NCBI GenBank assembly: GCA_003255065.1
Contig: QAOA01001289.1
Location: 57,188 to 121,187, forward strand
Reading direction: 5' to 3'
DNA from: Cercis canadensis
Taxonomy: Eukaryota > Streptophyta > Magnoliopsida > Fabales > Fabaceae
DNA: 64,000 nt
Shown here in pieces: positions 54,237 to 64,000 of this stretch (the stretch's first letter is position 1; the number at the start of each line of letters is the position of its first letter). Made by a program: the position numbers and the translations under genes. The notes under the pieces are model-generated. The model saw only the letters and a list, made by a program, of their open reading frames with translations, was not told where the DNA came from and searched no databases.

Positions 54237-57205
54237 TGTAAACACCGTATTTTATCCGAGTTACTTTTGTCGCATAAAACAAAACAAAACAAAAATGAAA
54301 TTGGAGATATTATATTTTTGAAATTTCAAGGTCTTACATGTTTTAAATTTTCCAAAAAATTGTGCACAAAAAAAAGATTTCTAAAAACATATAAGTTCTT
54401 AATTTTTAGTTTATTTATTTTTATATACTTTACCTGGGCTTTTGTAATAAAATATACCCTAGCCTCATTACCTTGGCCTAGTCCATTTTTTATTTTTTTT
54501 AGTCCAACCCAAATCTCCCATTTAGCCCACTTAACCCATTCCTTTTAGTGTTTTTAAATTTTTGTAAATGAATTGTAAAAATAGAAAAATAAAGGAATTT
54601 TTAAAATAATTTTTTTCTTGCATTACTAGATCTAGGAGGATCAATAAATGAACAAGGAATGAATTTCTCTCATTCCCTATTGATCAAAGTTGGTGTACCT
54701 TATCTTTATTAAATAAATAAGTAATTAAAAAAAGAAGAAAAACAAATTGAAACTAGTGGATCAGCAAGGAAAGAGAAAGTAAGAAGAAAGGGAGAGAGAG
54801 AGAATGAGAAGATTTGGAGAAAGGAATGGAAGCGAAGAGAGAGGAAGGTTTGACTCTCCATCAAATTCATTTTACAAGAGTAATCTTTGCTCTAGTTCTT
54901 CAATCCTTATTGCTGGATTTTTTATTCATGGTGATTAATTTGTCTATTTGTTGTTATGTGTGAATGATTATGCTGAATTTCTGAATTATAGTGTAGTTTG
55001 ATAGAGTTTGAGACTAATTTCTATGGTTCTAGGGTACCTATAATGTTGAATTCCTAAATTTAAGTTCAATTTTTAATGTTGATATAGAAATAATTCTGAT
55101 TTTGGGACTCTGAATTGTTTCCTTGATTGATAATACTTAGTTTGGTTGTGGATTGTGCATTTTTAATCAATCAGTCTTTTCAGGCAAGCCTTGGCTTTTA
55201 TTTTCTAGGTGGAGCTACAGAGCTCCGATTTGAGTGATTTTTTATTTGTTAGAACCAAGAGACATATCCCTCCTATGTGTAAAATTTTGATGGCCAAATT
55301 CCCTTTCCCTTACTCCAAGTGTTTCTTTGAAGTTGTTTTTCTGCTATTTCGGGTTTATCAGTCTTCTCTAGCAACCATCGGTTTTCATTTTCTAGATGTA
55401 GGTACAGAGCTCCAATTTGTGTGATTCTTACTATGTTAGAACCAGGAAGAATCTTTTTGTTATATATAAATATTTTATGGCCAGATTATCTTTCTCCTGC
55501 TCCCAATTTTCTTTGAATATTATTATTTTTCTGTTGTTTTGGGTCTGTCAATCTTCTCTAGCAACCCTCAGTTTTGATTTTCTAGATGGAGCTAAAGAGC
55601 TCCAATTTGAGTGGTTTTTGTCTTGTTAGAACAGGGAGATGTATGCCTCTTATGTATAAAATTCTCAAAGTAAAATTCCTTTTTTCCTATTCTCAGTTTG
55701 TATTTAAATTTGTTATTTTTCTGCACTTTTGGCTTGTTTGTATTCTTTGGCAGCCCTCAGTTTTTATTTTCTAATTGAAGCTACAAATCTCTATTTTGTC
55801 TGATTCTCTTTTGTTAGAACTGTAAGACATGTGTCTTTAATATGTAAAAATTTCAAAATTTATGCACATCTTCCCCTGCTTCCAGTTTTGATTTGAACTT
55901 GGATGTTTATTTTCCTACTGTTGCTGCTGCCTGGGCATATTCACACTATTGTTTTGGCATATTTATATTGTTGTCTTGGTACATTCCCACGGCTGTTTTG
56001 GTGCATTTTCTCTTGCTGTCTTGGGCATATTTTGTGGCTGTCTTGGTACATTTTCTCATACTTTCTAGTACATTTTTCTCTTTTTTTCTGGTTTATTTCA
56101 TTATGTTTTGGTACTTTTTCCTTGGCTACCTCAGTTCTGTTTTGAGGGCTGTCTTGGCCTATTTTCCTTAGTTCTTTTGGTTATTTTAAGGATGCCGTTA
56201 AGCATGTTTCTTTAGCTTCTCGTTGAATTTATGAGACGGATTTTGACATGTTATACTTAACTATTTTGAGCTATTGGTTTCTTGGTCTTAGCATTCTTTT
56301 AATTAGTTCCTCTTCATTTAATTGCATGCGGTTGACGGTGACTTTTGTTCAAAGCTTGTTGAAGTTTGGTTTAGTGACTATTTTGAAATTTATTGCTTAG
56401 TTGTTCTTTTTGGAAATTCTTTTGAGCTTGGTTTTTTTTCAAGGATAATGAATAATTCAATCACTTATATTGAGTTGAAAGTGCTAATTAACCATTGTGT
56501 TTTTGTTTCCATGAGAGATTTTTGGACTTGATCATTGTTTTTAAGCATGTGAGAAATGGGAATGTTCGGTCTTGAGGAGCTCATTGGATTTGGGAACAAG
56601 AAGATTTTTATTTCTAAATTTCCCACCCCAAACAGTTTCAGTGTTGTAAACTTATGCATTGCATTCATTTAAGATATATATGTGCTGTATAGTATTTGCA
56701 GACCCCTTCACTTATTATGGGAGAATAGATCGAGTCTTATTCCTTTATGGAATAGTTTTGTTTATCCAACCTAGGTAAAGGTTGAATCACCCTGGAAGGC
56801 GCTTTATGCGAGAAAGAGGTGGAAGGATTTAGGTCACAATAGAAAAATCATGCATTGCACGTTTAAATTCTCCATCTTTATTTTTGTCAGATATTCCTAT
56901 AATGCTCTTATTATTTTTGAGATAAATAAAGTATATTTTTGGCTATATTATATTTGCACAATTAATTTCAGGTAGTTATCTTTCAGACAGGTGTTATGAG
57001 GTGTCTAATACTTTCTCTATACACAAATTGACTCCTGAACCATCTCTAGTTTGCAGACCATTTTTTTAAAATTCATGAAGGATTTTCTAATTGTTTCCTA
57101 TTTTTTAATATAATTGATGGCGACTCAAAGTTTTCTTTTGAAAATTAATCTCTTTTTTAAAAGTTTGTCATCCTTGTCGTGGCAACCCTCAAGTATGTTG
57201 TGACA
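54237..57205 (+). mobile_element. 2,969-bp LTR-like insertion in block B
   Basis: Block A is continuous at the equivalent site (41861), so both edges are seen directly. The insert starts TGTAAACACCGTATTTTATC and ends TATGTTGTGACA (TG...CA). Flanking GAAAG (54232-54236) and AAAAA (57206-57210) may be a decayed 5-bp target repeat. It has no pol coding region. TGGCGACTC at 57119 resembles the primer-binding site of Tat/Ogre gypsy elements. If so, the LTR proper ends near 57117; otherwise the whole piece is a solo LTR. Open frames in it are Phe/Leu-rich and unconvincing. Confidence 0.7.
55205..55885 (+). repeat. Tandem repeat of about 188 bp, four copies
   Basis: Units start near 55205, 55391, 55579 and 55767, each with TTTTCTAG..GGAGCTA..GAGCTCC, TTGTTAGAAC, ATGTGTAAAATTT and a CAATTTTCTTTGAA-like end. 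The copies differ at many positions. A second, shorter degenerate repeat (TGTCTTGGTACATTTTCT) follows at 55925-56130. Confidence 0.75.
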
Positions 57206-57551
57206 AAAAACATGCACTAATAGTAAATTTTCATGTTTGATTTCATTTTTTGATCTTTTTTTGGGTTACTAAAGAACATAATGTACTAAGGAGAGAGAAT
57301 GAGAATATAAGACAAAGATTCAACTCTTACATCAAATACCCTAGTTCTCATGACCATTAGAGGTGCCATTAGATACATAGTTCATTTGAAATAACTTTTC
57401 ATCTAATAGCAAGATATTGCAACAAAATGTAACTGACCCAAGCATCAATCCAAGAAGTCCAATAGTCATATATCTTAGATACAATTTATTAAATTCAACA
57501 CAGTCCAAGTGTTAACCACTCATTTCTAATATAGCCATCATGATGTTTTGT

Positions 57552-58853
57552 TTAAGGAGTCTCCTTATTCGAAATGCGAACATGATCCAAGATATTTTTT
57601 CCACCAAGTGCGTTACTTTGCTGATGTTCTTCATAGTACTCCCTCATTGTTAAAGCAACAAAGGCTGGTGGGTGGCTTTCATCCAAAAGCTCTGGTGCAA
57701 GGCTAACAATCTTGTCTAGTGATGGCCCATTTGTGCTCACTAGTGATATGCTCGTAGTATTGGAAGTGTGCCATACCCTGTGCACATTGCTCTTATACTC
57801 CCATTTGGCAGAATCTAAACGAAACAAGAAAGAGCTAATTAATGAGTTGGTTTGAAAGACAAAAAATCTGAGTACACATAGGATTATATATAGTTGCATA
57901 GAACTCTCTATATTTATTTAAGTGGTTGTAGTTAAATTCAAGTAAAATATCTTTTTCGAGTTAGTTTGAAAGACAAAAAATCTGAGTACATATAGGATTA
58001 TATATAGTTGCATGGAATTCTCTATATTTTTCTAAGTGGTTCTAGCTAGTTAAATTTGAGTAAAATATATTTTTGGTGTTTGAATTATTAATTAACTATC
58101 ACTTTAATCCTTAATTTATTTTTTGTGTCAATTTAATCCTCAAATTATCATTTCATCGGCTAAATTAAAATAACAGTTGACTAATAATTCAATGAGCAAA
58201 AATGTATTTTACTCTAAATTCAAATATATTACCATATGTATGTATTGGTATAAAAATGTGTATGTTTTCAAGTGTGTAAGTAACTCTGTTCATAATTATN
58301 TGTGTTATTTTAATCCTCAAATTATCATTTCATCGGCTAAATTAAAATAACAGTTGACTAATAATTCAATGAACAAAAATGTATTTTACTCTAAATTCAA
58401 ATATATTACCATATGTATGTATTGGTATAAAAATGTGTATGTTTTCAAGTGTGTAAGTAACTCTGTTCATAATTATAATACTGCTAGATGCTGGAATTAA
58501 TTCAACATGAAAGGGAGAGAAGCACGACAAGTTGAGCACATGAGTTCACCGTAACAGCATTGGAAGGAGGACAAAGTTTAACCCAATTGCCATTATTCAA
58601 AGTTTGAAGGCCGTTAATTCCATTATCAGTGACTATAGTCAACAAGCCATGATCTGAGTGAGCAGGAGTCCCTAATGCAAGTTCTGGCTTTGGACATGGC
58701 AAGTAACATTGTGAAACAAAGCGTTGAAAGCTTGAGTCAAGATCCGTTGCCTTGCTCATGTAGTTTGGTCCTAATCCCAAGCTTTCTGACACTCCTTTGA
58801 GAAGTTCTGTAATGATTTCTCGTACTATTTTGCAATACTCAAATGCAGTATCT
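57552..58853 (-). pseudogene. Dioxygenase pseudogene, exons 3-4 only
   Basis: Exon 3 (58853-58526) is the same length as in the intact gene and keeps AHSDHGLLTIVTDNG with both metal-binding residues. Its donor context changed from GAG|GT to GTC|GT. Exon 4 (57814-57552) has a 1-base deletion eleven to twelve codons... early in the exon (GGGAGTATAAG versus GGGAAGTATAAG), so the HRVWHT region is out of frame. The 2-oxoglutarate-binding RxS is changed to SIS. Exons 1 and 2 are absent. Intron 3 holds the same MITE as the intact gene plus an N-flanked duplicate (58300). Confidence 0.9.
58058..58214. mobile_element. Intron-3 MITE, copy in the pseudogene
   Basis: Equivalent to 42583-42737, ends GAGTAAAATATATTTTTGG and TTTTACTC followed by TAAATTCAA. 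Its right part recurs at 58301-58395 beyond the N at 58300. Confidence 0.75.
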
Positions 58854-58870
58854 CTATAGCAACAAAAATT

Positions 58871-59435
58871 AAAATTACTCAAATGCCCTCCAAAATAGTT
58901 AATGCTTGAGTAAATGAAATTAGGAAATTATGCCATTTTGCAGCTTTAGCACGCACCCCAAGCTATGGAGTAGAATTATAGGAGGCAAGAGGCATAAATT
59001 TAAGAAGCCATTTAATATGCAAGAGAAGTGAATTGATTTTAAAAACCAAAGCTCCATTCGGCCATTTTGGGGAAGCACTTGAGCCAAGCAAGCCTTTCTA
59101 GAAGTTTGTAACACTTCCTTAAATGTTCTTGTGAGGTCCTTGTATCAGTGTAGAGTGAATACATCAAAAGGAGATACTGAAGTATTTTGATATATTTGGA
59201 TTTTGAGTTATTAATGTGAATTCAAGCTATTTTAGTGTGCTCTTTTTGTTATAAGAGAAAGTCTTTATCTTCTTTACTAATGAACATAAGTTTTAAGTAG
59301 AACCAGTAAAAATTTTGTATTCACTATTTTATTATTTATACCATTTCATTATATTTAAATGCCACCATGCTCAACAACTACCAAAGATGCAAATAGGTGC
59401 ATATAACTTTTATCTATCCAGTTTTAGCACCCCAA
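58871..59435. other. Intergenic DNA, no gene seen
   Basis: A 64-codon open frame on minus (58920-59114) does not resemble dioxygenase exon 2 or any family I recognise. Confidence 0.4.
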
Positions 59436-59444
59436 TTTTATTTA

Positions 59445-59979
59445 GGCTTGATTACAATTTGATCATCTTATTTTAATAATTTAAACTTTTTAATTCTACT
59501 TGTTTAAAAATGAATAATTTAATCCCTCTATATTTATAAAATGTATAAATTTGGTCCTTCTATCTTTAAGCTAAAAATTTTCAAGTCTAATTTAAGGTAT
59601 AAAATTCTAAAATTAACAATCTTACTGTTTAGATTGAAGAGTTACGTCTTACAAATCTCCCCACAAAATTTCAGCTCGATCTAATAGTGAGACTCAACCC
59701 AAAATAACAATACTAGAAGTTTTCATATAACTGGAGATGTATATTTATTCACTGTTAGATCGAACTGAAATTTTATAAAGAGGTTCACAAGACATAGCTC
59801 TTTAATTTGAATAACGAGATTATGAATCAAATAACTTTATACCTTGAAATAAATTTAAAAAATTTTGATTTAAAGACAAAAAGATCAAAATTACATATTT
59901 TATAAATATAAAAGAATTAAATTGTTTATTTTTAGATAAAAAATTAAAAAAAAAATTATTAAAATGAAAGGATTAAGCC
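59445..59979. mobile_element. Foldback Mutator-like MITE, 535 bp
   Basis: Left end GGCTTGATTACAATTTGATC, right end in reverse GGCTTAATCCTTTCATTTTA. The 9-bp flanks TTTTATTTA (59436-59444) and TTTTATTGA (59980-59988) agree at 8 of 9 positions. Internal CTTACTGTTTAGATTG matches the ATCCCACCGTTCAGATT block of the relatives at 15842 and 21390. Confidence 0.75.
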
Positions 59980-60395
59980 TTTTATTGAAGAGAGCCAAAG
60001 CAACCCCTTACAAAAATCGATTGCCAATGGCAACCAGGAGATTCCAACACTTCAATAGAAACATGCAGAGACTGATACAGATGGCATGCCACGGCGCACT
60101 GCATACCACCGCTTAAAACAAACTCAATCTCTCACTATACAGCAGCACAACTACAAAGGGGCCACCTTATGATACACTTGGATACCTTGTTCGGGAAAAA
60201 GGCAAATTGGTGAATAGTAATAAATGTGTCATGTGTGAGAAGTTTACTATTCACAAATAAAAATAGTAATTATAAAAGTAAAATAATATCAAGAATATTA
60301 AAATGGAAAACTATTTGATGTTGATGGAAAAACCATACGACCAACTCCAAATTTATTCTTCTATGTGATAAAATTTTACATTCAATCCTGAAATC

Positions 60396-60816
60396 GGCAC
60401 TTTGACCTAATAATTAGTGTTTGTAGACTTATTTACCTATATGTAATAGGGTGAAAGCTATATACCGGAATATTATAGTTTTAGAAAAATTAAAAATTAA
60501 AAGCTGCTAGATGGTGTGGGCCCCACCGAACACGCCAGGGGACCCACGGCACGTCCCAATGGAACACGCCAGGGGACCCACAGAGTGTCCAGCCTTGTCA
60601 GATGTGGCAGCTTTTCCCTGCCTGGACACGCCGCCCAAGTGGTGGCACGTTCCATTGGGATACGCCGTGGGTCTCCCGGCGTGTTCGGTGGGGCCCGCTA
60701 AGTCCACCTTTTAAATTTTCAATTTTCCTAAAACTATAATATTTCGGTATATAACTTTCACCCTATTACATATAGATAAATAAGTCTACAAACACTAATT
60801 ATTATGTCAAAGTGCC
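60396..60816. mobile_element. Foldback element with GC-rich core and perfect 9-bp target duplication
   Basis: 421 bp made of two arms of about 200 bp. The ends GGCACTTTGACCTAATAATT and AATTATTATGTCAAAGTGCC are near reverse complements. The inner parts GGGCCCCACCGAACACGCC and GGCGTGTTCGGTGGGGCCC are exact reverse complements. A perfect 9-bp repeat CCTGAAATC lies at 60387-60395 and 60817-60825. The inner ~210 bp are strongly GC-rich in an AT-rich region and hold a direct repeat AACACGCCAGGGGACCCAC. Open frames on both strands there result from the palindrome. Confidence 0.85.
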
Positions 60817-60825
60817 CCTGAAATC

Positions 60826-61984
60826 TCCCATAATTTTATCACTAAATATTCTCTCTGTGAAGCACATAAATATTTTTCATGCACTCTATTCAACAGCACC
60901 AGACATGCTCTGCCTCCACTACCTTCATCCTCGATGCTGCCAAAACCTCTGCTCCACTACCCTTATCTTCAATGTTGCCAAAACCAACCAATATATGTGA
61001 GTGCTTTTTTTTAAAAAAACAAATTAATCAAGAATATTCAGTTATCCTTTGCCTATAAATAATCTCATAAAGCATGAAGAAGGGGAGGAACACACACAAA
61101 AAATACACACGTAGAAGAGAAATTCCTAAATTGGATAGAAGAGAAATACATAAAGCATTTCCTCACTTCAGGTATCAACACTGTTCCATTGCTTTTTCTT
61201 TTCTTTTTTGTGCTAAATTTTTATTTTTTATTTTTTTTTGTTAATCTTGCATAAGCAGAACAAACACATCAAATCCATATATATATATATTTTAATATAT
61301 ATAAAAAATTGCTTGCTATTCTTTTTTTTTTTTTCTCTATTTAGCTTCTGAGTAAGGGAGGAGTGGCACCGCCGGTGGCGATGGCTCCAACCCATTCCCA
61401 TTCTCCTATCCTTTAGATAAACAAAACAAAATTCAGGGGAACCAAACAGAGACACTAACAAAGAAAGAGAACCAATCTTTTTTGCTAACCAAAAATCAAA
61501 TCTAAGACAGGGTGGCTCTGCCGGTGGCAGCGTCTCTACCAAGCACAGGCCCGAATCCTTATTTTCTAGAGAGAGAAACAACCTAGAGAGAGAAGTAGAG
61601 TTCTAAAGAGAGGAATAAGACCTAAATTTTTTAAAGGATTCAGGAAAAAGGAATAGAATTAAGAAGAGAAGAAGATAGAAAAAAGAACACCTAACAAAGG
61701 CTCCGCCACCGGCGGCGGTGGCGAGCCACTCCTTCCCTTTCCCTCCCAATCTAGAGAGAGAAGCCAATTTCAGATAAAAATAAAAAATTATAGAGGGAAA
61801 AGCATGAATTTTGAGAGAGAGATAGTGATTTCTTACCTTAAACTAGCTGCTTAAAGGAGTGAGTTTCTTGTTCTTCCTTTGGTTCTCAGAGATGAGGTGG
61901 AGGAGAGTCCCAGTTTTGCACTTTTCTTCTGTATTGCTATCTCTGCCATTTTTTTTTCTTTGATTATTGGTGGTTTTTTTAGGA
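60826..61984. other. Unassigned DNA with three GC-rich GGTGGC patches
   Basis: Patches CACCGCCGGTGGCGATGGC (61368), CTCTGCCGGTGGCAGCG (61514) and CCGCCACCGGCGGCGGTGGCG (61703) lie in otherwise AG- or T-rich DNA. A TATA-like CCTATAAATAATC lies at about 61053. No gene recognised; an LTR-derived origin is possible. Confidence 0.35.
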
Positions 61985-62190
61985 GGTCTCTTAACTATTA
62001 TGTTTACGTAATATGTTATATTATATAATAATTAATGTGTGAATGATATATGTATAAGTTAATTATTTTTAAATTTATTTAAAAAATATAAGATAAATTA
62101 TATTTATATTTAATAAAATATAAAAATTTTATATACTTATCACGTTAATATAATATAACATACTCATATAATATTATAGAATTCTTATTT
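61985..62190. mobile_element. Palindromic MITE, relative of 17755-17965
   Basis: TTATGTTTACGTAATATGTTATA pairs loosely with TATAACATACTCATATAATA, with an AT-only centre that shares TTTTTAAATTTATTTAAAAAAT-type sequence with the copy at 17755. Ends approximate. Confidence 0.45.
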
Positions 62191-63540
62191 CTTTTATCAT
62201 TTTTATTTGTTTTTAACTTTTTTTGTTGGGGCAGATCTGTTTTGATTTAGGCCCAATTTGCAATTCTATTTACTTATTTCACTTATGGATCTAGGCCGTA
62301 TTGGGCTTTTTTCATTTTCCTTTTATTGGTTGCTGATTGGTTTAGTTTTGTTGGGTTGGTCCATTTCATTTCCTTTGTTTTGCTTTTACTTGGGCTAATG
62401 TCTTCTTTTTATTTGTCTTATTACTTTCTTATTTGGTCTGGGCCGAACTAGAATTTGGATCTCTTTGTGTTCTAATTTGTTTTATTCCTAGTCCAGGCCC
62501 ACGATGTGGGCTGTTAGTCCAACTTGCTATTTTTTTTCTTAGCTTTTTGTTCTAATACCATTTGGGTTGGGCTTAGTTTTTTAGTACTAGCATTTTTGTC
62601 TTAGGGTGCTATGCTACACTCCTCAGAAAGTGACGTGTATAACATTTTTGCTGGTTTTGCATGTTTTGTAGGGTTAATTTTTTTTTAAAAGGATTGACTA
62701 CCTATTAGAGTGGGAATAGAGAAAAGTATAAATAATTAAAAATTTAGCTATAAATTTTTAAAATTTGCAAAAGTTGCCCAAGTTCATTAAACAAAAGCCA
62801 AACAAGGAAAAAAAACTTAGAGGTGGGTTTGAAATCGGGTTGTGTAAACTCATTTCTTACGTGTTCAGGCAAAGAAGAAGCTGCTTATATTTTTTAGTTT
62901 TTTTTTTTTTTCCTTTTATCTTTTAGTTTATGCTCATGCCCTTTTTTCATATTGAAAAAAAAAATGGAAGGATGAGAGGGCCCAATTATAAATCTCAATT
63001 TTAGGGAAAAAACAATGAAGTTCTTTGTATAAGACAACAACCCAAAATAAAAAACAAGTTCACCTTAAACGAGTTCTTTTGCTAAAAAAAAGTCTTAATG
63101 TATTAAAATTTGAAAAAAAAATAAATAAATAAATAAATGTGAATGAATGAGAACAAAGCTTAATCAACATAGTAAATGTTATTAAAATTTAACAAGCTTT
63201 AATGTTGTTTAAATGTGTTAAAGCATACATTAAAAATAAAAAAATTTTCAACAAAATATATACGTATATGTAGTTATAATTTAATAATATGATGTCAACA
63301 TTAATTAACAATGAATTTCTAAGTTTTCTAAGTTAATTTCAACTTAATAATTAAATTTTACGATGGAATTCTCACTTTAGAAAGAAAATCTCTATAAAAG
63401 GAGGAGAGTTTCCCTCAGTTAAGACATAGAGAGTACAGCAAGTTAAGGGAGAAAGAGAGCTTTAAGATATTACAACCGTAGAGTTGTAGATATCACACCA
63501 TAAAAAATGCATGAAAAATATTTAAGTGCTCCACATAGAG
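62191..63540. other. Intergenic DNA, no gene seen
   Basis: A T-rich stretch with several TTGGGC/GCCCAA words (62225-62580) resembles plant LTR leader DNA. A TATA-like TCTATAAAAGGAGG lies at 63391-63404 on plus, pointing toward the antisense side of the last gene. Confidence 0.35.
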
Positions 63541-63755
63541 AGTACTAATTCCCATAATCATGAAAGGTGTTATTAGACACATAAGTCATTCAAAATAACG
63601 TTACATCCAATAGCAAGATATTGCAACAAAATGTAACTGACCCAAGCAGCAATCCAAGAACTCCAATAGTCATATATCTTACATACAATTTATTAAATTC
63701 AACACAGTCCAAGTATTAACCACTCATTTCTAATATAGCCATCATCATGTTTTGT

Positions 63756-64000
63756 TTAAGGAGTCTCCTTATGGGAAATACGAACATGATCCAAGATATT
63801 TTTTCCAGCAAGTGAGTTGCTTTGGTGAAGTTCATAGTATTCCTTCATTGTTAAAGCAACAAAGGCTGGTGGGTGGCTTTCATCCAAAAGCTCTGGTGCG
63901 GGGCTGACGATCTTGTCTAGTGATGGCCCGTTTGTGCTCACTAGTGATATCCTCGTAGCATTGGAAGTGTGCCATACCCTATGCACATTGCTCTTATACT
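63756..64000 (-). CDS. 2-oxoglutarate-dependent dioxygenase, exon 4, cut by window edge
   Basis: The last exon of another dioxygenase copy, ending with the same HVRISHKETP and TAA as the intact gene. The distal Fe(II) ligand (HRVWHT) and RISLVST are intact, and there is no frameshift in the visible 245 bases. The 3' flank (about 63540-63755) also matches block A. Whether the gene is whole depends on sequence beyond the window. Confidence 0.85.
   Translation of the reverse strand, partial: YKSNVHRVWHTSNATRISLVSTNGPSLDKIVSPAPELLDESHPPAFVALTMKEYYELHQSNSLAGKNILDHVRISHKETP

Larger units (their letters stand above)
57206..58870. repeat. Duplicated block B, right part
   Basis: Direct match to 41862-43215. 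It ends just past dioxygenase exon 3, so exons 1 and 2 were not copied or were lost. Confidence 0.85.

Noticed and set aside
55205-55885. Four regularly spaced repeats as a possible CRISPR-like array
   Set aside because: Units are about 188 bp, contiguous and diverged, with no spacer structure, in a plant retroelement.
55893-56171. Hydrophobic 80-92-codon frames suggesting a membrane protein
   Set aside because: They come from the degenerate TGTCTTGGTACATTTT repeat in the LTR-like insertion; two frames open in the same stretch.
54237-57205. Insertion considered as the true intergenic DNA lost from block A
   Set aside because: TG...CA ends and relatives at three other places in the window make insertion into B the simpler reading.
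60507-60714. Pro/Gly-rich frames on both strands
   Set aside because: Arise from the GC-rich palindrome of the foldback element; the two strands give near-identical peptides.

Overview
This is a nuclear window from a flowering plant, almost certainly a eudicot. It is AT-rich, has spliced genes and plant-specific families (Kunitz inhibitors, a BAHD acyltransferase, 2-oxoglutarate oxygenases, expansins), and is full of plant LTR retrotransposons, MITEs, SINEs and a CACTA relic. It has draft-assembly gaps: 168 N at 32420-32587, 363 N at 49456-49818, and ten single N. I cannot name the species. No rRNA or tRNA gene, CRISPR array or bacterial-style operon was seen.

Layout: 1-2020 is part of a large gypsy-type LTR. 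2.9-3.3 kb holds two SINE-like insertions. 4585-9625 is a complete but mutated Ty1/copia element with both LTRs, PBS, PPT and a GAAAT target duplication. 10.3-11.4 kb is a decayed MET1-type DNA cytosine methyltransferase. 13.6-20.8 kb is an inverted duplication with two intact, head-to-head, intronless Kunitz-type inhibitor genes that lack cysteine. 20.8-27 kb holds further copies of Kunitz flanking DNA, MITEs, a solo LTR and a broken GRF zinc-finger gene. 28.7-31.4 kb is a broken AVT1-like amino acid transporter gene, its 3' end present again at 32.6-33.2 kb. 33-39.7 kb is Athila-like retroelement debris with a nested solo LTR. 41-44.5 kb holds an alpha-expansin relic and an intact four-exon 2-oxoglutarate oxygenase gene. 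47.6-49.4 kb is a CACTA transposon relic. 49.8-51.1 kb is a BAHD acyltransferase gene whose 5' end lies in the gap. 51.9-64 kb repeats the expansin/oxygenase block in degraded form, split by a 2,969-bp LTR-like insertion, followed by foldback elements and the edge of another oxygenase gene.

Probable functional genes are few: two Kunitz inhibitors (secreted, defence or storage type), one 2-oxoglutarate oxygenase plus a second at the right edge, and one BAHD acyltransferase of the hydroxycinnamoyl-transferase type. These are specialised-metabolism or defence families growing by local duplication. Most other coding traces are pseudogenes. Several single N and the 168-N gap are flanked by near-identical direct copies, so some of the apparent duplication is probably unmerged contig overlap rather than biology.
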